Assembly (NCBI RefSeq): GCF_035634895.1
Contig: NZ_DASQCC010000216.1
Span: forward strand, 1-64,000
Source of the DNA: Actinophytocola sp035634895
GTDB taxonomy: Bacteria > Actinomycetota > Actinomycetes > Mycobacteriales > Pseudonocardiaceae
Length of the DNA stretch: 64,000 nucleotides
Direction: 5' to 3'
Part shown: positions 59,852 to 64,000 of the stretch, piece by piece
Layout of the letters: every line of letters begins with the position of its first letter
Numbering within the stretch: the first letter of the stretch is position 1
Program-made: the position numbers and the translations under genes
The notes under the pieces: generated by a model
Databases searched by the model: none
Seen by the model: only the letters and a program-made list of their open reading frames with translations
Told to the model about the DNA's origin: nothing

Positions 59852-61069
59852 TCAGCTCGGCGAGATCAGGTACGGCTGCAGGATGGTCTGCTTCTCCTGG
59901 TTCACCGTCACCCAGTCGTCCGACACGATGCCGCCCGTGTCGCCCGAGTTGGGGTTCCAGCACCAGTACGTGAAGGACATGCCGCTCGCGCCGGTTCCGG
60001 TGTACTGCATGAGCTTCTGCAGCCACACCTTGTCGACCGGGTTGGCCAGCGTCGAGCCGAACTCACCCATCATCAGCGGGGCGATGTTCTGCTTGTACAG
60101 GTAACCCCAGTACTTGTCCCAGATCCCGGGCAGGTTCGCCGGGTAGTCCGGTGCGTGGAACCACGTCTGGTCGTACACCGACGTCGCGTACTCGTGCGGC
60201 GAGTAGACCAGCCGGTTGGCCGTGTTCAGCCGAACGGGGAACGCCCCCGCCTTGGACAGGTTGCCGCCCCACCAGCCGCAGTCCTCGTCGTTGCTGGGGT
60301 CGCCGTCCCAGATGTTGGAGTTGCCGCCGCTGGGACAGCTGACGCCCTCGACGAAGATCAGCCAGTTCGGCTGGACGGACAGGATCGCGTTGCCGGCGCG
60401 TTCGGCCGCGAGCCGCCAGTCGCGGGCGGTGTCACCGCAGCCCCAGCACGCGCCGGTCGCCTGCGGGTTGGTGCCCTCGGCATGCGGTTCGTTGTGCAGG
60501 TCCGCGCCGATCACCGTGGTGTTGCCGGCATAGCGCTGCGCGAGGGCCTTCCAGTCGTTGATCCACGTCGTCTCGGAGACGGCCGGCGTGTACCAGAGGG
60601 CGGTCTGCTGGGCGCTGGTCGGCCGGTGCCGGTCGAGGATGATCCGCATGTGCTTCTGCCCCGCGTAGTCGATCACCTTGTCGAGGATCTGCAGCGGGGA
60701 CAGCCCGACCAGGTCGGGGTTGACGTAGTCGTTGATGCCGGTCGCCACCGCGCCGGGCTTCAGCGCGTCGTTCGAGTACGGCACGCGGATCGTGTTGTAC
60801 CCGAGCTGCGCCATGTGGTCGAGCTGCGAGCGCCACGTCACGTTGGCCCACAGCCCGTGGAACGTCTTGTTGTCGGTCTCCATCCCGAACCAGTTGAGCC
60901 CGGTCAGCCGGACCGTGGCGCCGGTGCTGTCGACGATCTTGTTGCCGCTGGTGTGCAGGTAGCCGGTGCCGGTGCCGCTGACCTGCGCTACGGCCTCCAG
61001 CCGCGGCACTCCGGTCAACGCCAGCACGACCGCGAGCAGGGTGCACAGCACCGCCAGGCGTTGCTTCAT
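59852..61069 (-). CDS. Secreted glycoside hydrolase family 5 endoglucanase-like enzyme
   Basis: The protein has 405 aa from ATG 61069 (AAGGAGAG upstream). A signal peptide spans about 1-30 ('LAVLCTLLAVVLALTGVPRL'). The catalytic core has 'LNWFGMETDNKTFHGLW', acid/base Glu in 'ADLHNEPHAEGT' and nucleophile Glu in 'LMMGEFGSTLAN'. No carbohydrate-binding module is visible. A CebR box upstream supports a role in cellulose or beta-glucan breakdown outside the cell. Confidence 0.9.
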   Translation of the reverse strand: MKQRLAVLCTLLAVVLALTGVPRLEAVAQVSGTGTGYLHTSGNKIVDSTGATVRLTGLNWFGMETDNKTFHGLWANVTWRSQLDHMAQLGYNTIRVPYSNDALKPGAVATGINDYVNPDLVGLSPLQILDKVIDYAGQKHMRIILDRHRPTSAQQTALWYTPAVSETTWINDWKALAQRYAGNTTVIGADLHNEPHAEGTNPQATGACWGCGDTARDWRLAAERAGNAILSVQPNWLIFVEGVSCPSGGNSNIWDGDPSNDEDCGWWGGNLSKAGAFPVRLNTANRLVYSPHEYATSVYDQTWFHAPDYPANLPGIWDKYWGYLYKQNIAPLMMGEFGSTLANPVDKVWLQKLMQYTGTGASGMSFTYWCWNPNSGDTGGIVSDDWVTVNQEKQTILQPYLISPS

Positions 61070-61091
61070 GCTCTCTCCTTCGAGAACTTTC

Positions 61092-61105
61092 TGGGAGCGC
61101 TCCCA
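61092..61105. promoter_or_regulatory. CebR box (cellobiose-responsive operator)
   Basis: TGGGAGCGCTCCCA is the exact 14-bp palindrome bound by the LacI-family repressor CebR in Streptomyces and relatives. It lies 22 bp upstream of the GH5 start codon, as in known cellulase genes. CebR itself is not in this window. Confidence 0.92.
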
Positions 61106-61248
61106 AAACACGGTAGCCGACACGTGCCGCCATGCAAAGGCCGTCCGTGCGCGCGGCTTTTCGGCGGCGTCTCGGCGGCGTCTCTGCCGTGGGAGGAGCG
61201 GATGGTGCCAGAGTGGAGGCGGAACGTCACCGTGAGGAAGGGAGCGCC

Positions 61249-62454
61249 ATGCCCGGGACGACCACGCCGGTGAGCCTGGCCGGGGACGTCATGCAGGACC
61301 CGTACAGCTTCTACCGGCGCCTGCGGGAGGAGGCGCCGGTCCGCGAGGCGCGGATGCCACGCGGACTGAAGGTGTGGGTGGTGACCCGCTACGCCGACGC
61401 CCGGGAGGCCCTCGCGAATCCCGCGCTGCACAAGGACATGCGGCAGATGTACGACCTGATCGCGCGGCACAGCAGGTCGGGCGGCCGTGGCGGGTTCGGG
61501 CCGGAGCTGGCCGCGCACATGCTCAACAGCGACCCGCCGGACCACACGCGGCTGCGCAAGCTGGTCGCCGCGGCGTTCACGATGCGGCGGGTGGAGCAGC
61601 TGCGCCCGCGGGTCGAGGAGATCACCGAGGACCTGCTGGCTTCGCTGCCCGACAGGGCGGACCTGGTGGAGGACTTCGCGTTCCCCCTGCCCGTCACGGT
61701 GATCTCCGAGCTGCTGGGGATCCCGCACGCGGACCGCGACGACTTCCGTGGCTGGACGACGATACTGCTGTCCACGGCCGAGTCGGCGAAGATCGCGGCC
61801 GCCGGCCGCGCGATGACCGGGTACCTGCGGGGGCTGATCGCCGCCAAGCGCTCCGACCCGGCGGAGGACATGCTGAGCGCCCTGACCAACACCCGCGACG
61901 AGGACGGCGACAGCCTGACCGAGACCGAGCTGGTGTCGATGGCGTTCCTCCTGCTGGTCGCCGGCCACGAGACGACGGTGAACCTGATCGGGAACGCCAC
62001 GCTGGCGCTGCTGCGCCATCCCGGCCAGCTGGCCGCGCTGCGCGACGACCCGACGCTGCTGCCGGGGGCCGTGGAGGAGTTCCTGCGCTACGACGGTCCG
62101 CTGGCGCACGCGACGCTGCGGTACACCGTGGAACCGGTGGAGATCGGCGGGGTGCGGATCCCCGCGGACGAGTTCGTGCTGGTGGCACTGGGCTCGGCGA
62201 ACCGGGACGGGGACCGGTTCACCGACGGGGAGGAGCTGGACATCACCCGCGGCGCGAACGGCCACCTGGCCTTCGGCCACGGGATCCACTTCTGCCTGGG
62301 GGCGCCGCTGGCCCGGCTGGAGGGCCAGGTCGCGATCGGCCGGCTGATCGACCGCTTCCCGAACCTCGCACTGGACGCCGACCCGGCCGACCTGCGCTGG
62401 CGCGAGAGCAACCTCATGCGTGGCCTGGAGTCCCTCCCGGTCCGCCTTCGCTGA
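61249..62454 (+). CDS. Cytochrome P450, CYP107-like
   Basis: The protein has 401 aa from ATG 61249 (AGGAAGGGAG upstream). It has I-helix 'VAGHETTVNLI', ExxR 'EEFLR' and haem loop 'FGHGIHFCLGAPLARLEG' (Cys about 351). All motifs are canonical. It lies far from the indolocarbazole cluster and shares no operon with it, so it is probably an independent biotransformation P450. A ferredoxin gene is not adjacent. Confidence 0.9.
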   Translation: MPGTTTPVSLAGDVMQDPYSFYRRLREEAPVREARMPRGLKVWVVTRYADAREALANPALHKDMRQMYDLIARHSRSGGRGGFGPELAAHMLNSDPPDHTRLRKLVAAAFTMRRVEQLRPRVEEITEDLLASLPDRADLVEDFAFPLPVTVISELLGIPHADRDDFRGWTTILLSTAESAKIAAAGRAMTGYLRGLIAAKRSDPAEDMLSALTNTRDEDGDSLTETELVSMAFLLLVAGHETTVNLIGNATLALLRHPGQLAALRDDPTLLPGAVEEFLRYDGPLAHATLRYTVEPVEIGGVRIPADEFVLVALGSANRDGDRFTDGEELDITRGANGHLAFGHGIHFCLGAPLARLEGQVAIGRLIDRFPNLALDADPADLRWRESNLMRGLESLPVRLR

Positions 62455-62546
62455 CCGGGCTTCTGCCGGGTGGGTTCGGTGGCTGTTGCCGCAGGCCGCG
62501 GCGGCTCCGACCGGCTTCTGTCGGTGCTCGGGTGCATGATGCGCGC

Positions 62547-63260
62547 ATGACGAAGACGGGACGTTTGGAACTGGTCGCGCTCGACGCGCAGGACATCGAG
62601 AAGGTCGCCGCCTTCTACACGGAGCTGACCGGCTGGAAGACGGTGCGCACGACGCCGGACTGGATCACGCTGCGTGCCGGTGACGGCCAGGAGGTCGCGT
62701 TCCAGCGCGCGCCCGACCACGTGGCGCCGAAGTGGCCCGGCCAGGACCTGCCCCAGCAGGTCCACCTCGACCTGCTGATCGAGGGGCGGGAGGCGGCGGC
62801 CCGGCGTGCGGAGGAGCTGGGTGCCACCCGGCTGGCGGACGGCGAGAGCTGGGTGACGCTGGCCGACCCGGCCGGCCACCCGTTCGACCTCTGCGAACGC
62901 GAGGGCGTCGGCCCCGAGATGGGCCTGTTCGCACCGACGATCGACGCACCGGACGCGGCCGGCCTCGCAGGGTTCTATGCCGCGTTGATGGGCATGGAGG
63001 TCACCTACACGGGGCCGGAGGGCGCCTTCATCACCGGCTACGGCAAGAGCGTGATGTTCCAGCAGGTCGCGGAGTACACGGCGCCCCGCTGGCCGGACCC
63101 CGCCGCGCCGCAGCAGGCCCACCTGGACATCCTGGTGGACGACCTCGACGAGGGAGAGGCACTGGCCCTGGAGCTGGGCGCGGTCCGGCTGCCGGCCAGC
63201 GAGCCGTCGTTCCGCGTGTTCGCCGACCCGGCCGGACACCCGTTCTGCCTGACGACCTAG
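62547..63260 (+). CDS. Two-domain VOC (glyoxalase-like) protein
   Basis: The protein has 237 aa with two halves of similar sequence: each has an 'AAFYTELTGW'/'AGFYAALMGM' opening and a '(T/R)(L/V)(A/F)ADPAGHPF' closing. The first helps bind metal through His in 'QQVHLDLLIEG', the second through 'QQAHLDILVDD'. It is typical of VOC antibiotic-resistance or lyase-like proteins; no specific role is known. Its stop codon borders the 219-bp repeat region. Confidence 0.85.
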   Translation: MTKTGRLELVALDAQDIEKVAAFYTELTGWKTVRTTPDWITLRAGDGQEVAFQRAPDHVAPKWPGQDLPQQVHLDLLIEGREAAARRAEELGATRLADGESWVTLADPAGHPFDLCEREGVGPEMGLFAPTIDAPDAAGLAGFYAALMGMEVTYTGPEGAFITGYGKSVMFQQVAEYTAPRWPDPAAPQQAHLDILVDDLDEGEALALELGAVRLPASEPSFRVFADPAGHPFCLTT

Positions 63261-63752
63261 TCAGGGCGTTGTCCGGGTTCCCGGCGACCGCATTCCCGGC
63301 GCGGGTCCCTGGTGGGGTCCGCACCGGTTGGTGATGCGACAGGCTGGTGCGTCTCGGCCGCTGGTGGCCGAGCACTGCGAGGCATGTGGCTGGTCAGGGC
63401 GCTGTGCGGGTTGGCACGCAGGAACCGAACGCGTGCGCGCAGGTCAGCGTCGTCGGCATGACCGAGCAGTGCTGGTGGCCTGGCAGCCGATTCGGCGGCC
63501 TCTCACCGCATTCCCCGGCGCGGGTCCCTGGTGGGGTCCGCACCGGTTGGTGATGCGACAGGCTGGTGCGTCTCAGCCGCTGGTCGTCGAGCACTGCGAG
63601 ACATCTGGCTGGTCAGGGCGCTGTGCGGGTTGGCAGGCAGGGACCGGCCGCGTGCACGCAGGTCAGCGTTGCCATCACCGAGCGCTGCTGGTGTCGCAGC
63701 CGAGTCGGCAGCCCAGCGGCTCAACCACCGCTTCCCGGCGCGGGGCCCTGGA
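63261..63752. repeat. About 219-bp imperfect tandem duplication between VOC and FAH genes
   Basis: Copy 1 (63287-63504) and copy 2 (63505-63726) share long identical blocks, for example the 30 bases around 63311 and 63530. A partial third copy (63727-63751) runs into the 3' end of the FAH gene. A short fragment of the unit (63261-63280) abuts the VOC stop. Copy 1 has a perfect stem CTCGGCC/GGCCGAG (63353-63372) that is broken in copy 2. The open frames in each copy run in parallel and look non-coding. No tRNA-like or transposase sequence is present. Confidence 0.85.
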
Positions 63753-64000
63753 GCACGCCCCGGCCGGCGAGGTTGCGGAGGAGGTCGGCGATGCCGAAGG
63801 CCCAGGGTTCGCAGGTGTCGCTGGTGCGGATCCGGTTGACGAGGGCGCCGAGGGTGGGTGTCGAGACGGTGACGATGTCGTCGACGTGGTGGGTGAAGCC
63901 CTGGCCGTCCGCGTCGCGGTCCTGGATGGGGGCGAACATGGTGCCGAGGTAGAGGGCGGCGCCGTCCGGGTAGTGGTGGTGCGGGCCGAGGAGCTGGGCG
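63721..64000 (-). CDS. Fumarylacetoacetate hydrolase-family protein, C-terminal part
   Basis: The gene continues beyond the right edge, and 92 codons plus the stop are visible. The frame ends with 'DGAALYLGTMFAPIQDRDAD', 'GQGFTHHVDDIVTVSTPTLG' and 'PWAFGIADLLRNL', which match the C-terminus of FAH-like hydrolases that act on ring-cleavage products or acylpyruvates. The last about 10 residues are encoded by a partial copy of the tandem repeat, so the original 3' end may have been altered. Confidence 0.75.
   Translation of the reverse strand, partial: AQLLGPHHHYPDGAALYLGTMFAPIQDRDADGQGFTHHVDDIVTVSTPTLGALVNRIRTSDTCEPWAFGIADLLRNLAGRGVLQGPAPGSGG

Noticed and set aside
61249..62454. Fifth tailoring P450 of the indolocarbazole cluster
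   Set aside because: It lies 42 kb away, beyond unrelated operons, in its own transcription unit with ordinary CYP107-like motifs.
63347..63952. Repeated short plus-strand frames in the tandem duplication as a gene family
   Set aside because: The parallel frames diverge without codon-level conservation and have no ribosome sites. The second runs antisense into the FAH gene.

Overview
The window is very GC-rich DNA with strong third-position G/C bias, frequent GTG/ATG starts and many 4-nt start/stop overlaps. This is typical of an actinomycete. The gene content (a rebeccamycin-type indolocarbazole locus, a CebR box, LAL and NB-ARC/TPR regulators) suggests a filamentous genus, perhaps in the Pseudonocardiaceae; that placement is inference. 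No tRNA, rRNA, CRISPR array, transposase or integrase was seen.

Region 1 (1-19364) is a biosynthetic cluster for a glycosylated indolocarbazole. The rightward operon at 10011-16735 encodes the complete aglycone route in the order seen in rebeccamycin clusters: tryptophan oxidase (RebO), chromopyrrolic acid synthase (RebD/VioB), FAD monooxygenase (RebC/StaC) and aryl-coupling P450 (RebP/StaP). A convergent LuxR/LAL activator follows. A divergent leftward operon (9841 to 1720) encodes an N-glycosyltransferase-like GT1 enzyme, four further P450s and two methyltransferases, one of the MycE sugar O-methyltransferase type. No halogenase and no NDP-sugar biosynthesis gene is in the window. A secreted lipoprotein with the full copper-ligand set of PHM/DBH-type monooxygenases lies next to this operon. 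The predicted product is a heavily oxidised, O-methylated indolocarbazole glycoside; its exact structure cannot be read from the sequence.

Region 2 (19544-27781) is a sugar-uptake operon: an unusual two-part regulator, a Tat/lipoprotein binding protein, two permeases, an MsmX/UgpC-type ATPase, an acetyl-xylan-esterase-like hydrolase, its apparently inactive paralogue, and a SelA-like PLP enzyme. Region 3 (27790-47711) holds mixed chromosomal genes: a WYL regulator divergent from a hydrolase across a perfect operator-like dyad; a GMC oxidoreductase/aldehyde dehydrogenase pair with a KstR-like box; a soluble hybrid histidine kinase; a MarR-MFS-isochorismatase operon; an SGNH esterase; an amidase; a DEAD-box helicase; and an NB-ARC/TPR regulator whose 3' end has merged with a 22-bp repeat array.

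Region 4 (47876-57736) is an eleven-gene catabolic operon (HpcH-type aldolase, two-subunit CoA-transferase, thiolase-like and DUF35 proteins, cupin, two MFS transporters, cyclase-family hydrolase, DUF6282-like metal hydrolase, IclR regulator). It is preceded by a three-half-site IclR-type operator. Region 5 (57892-64000) holds cutA, an SPFH/NfeD pair, a secreted GH5 endoglucanase under a perfect CebR box, a CYP107-like P450, a two-domain VOC protein, a 219-bp tandem duplication and the 3' end of an FAH-family gene.

Repeat structure stands out. A 36-bp element at positions 1-36 recurs at 44793-44828 (31/36 identical). At both places it is the terminal unit of a run of related short repeats or lies at the window edge, and at both places low-complexity tandem DNA follows.
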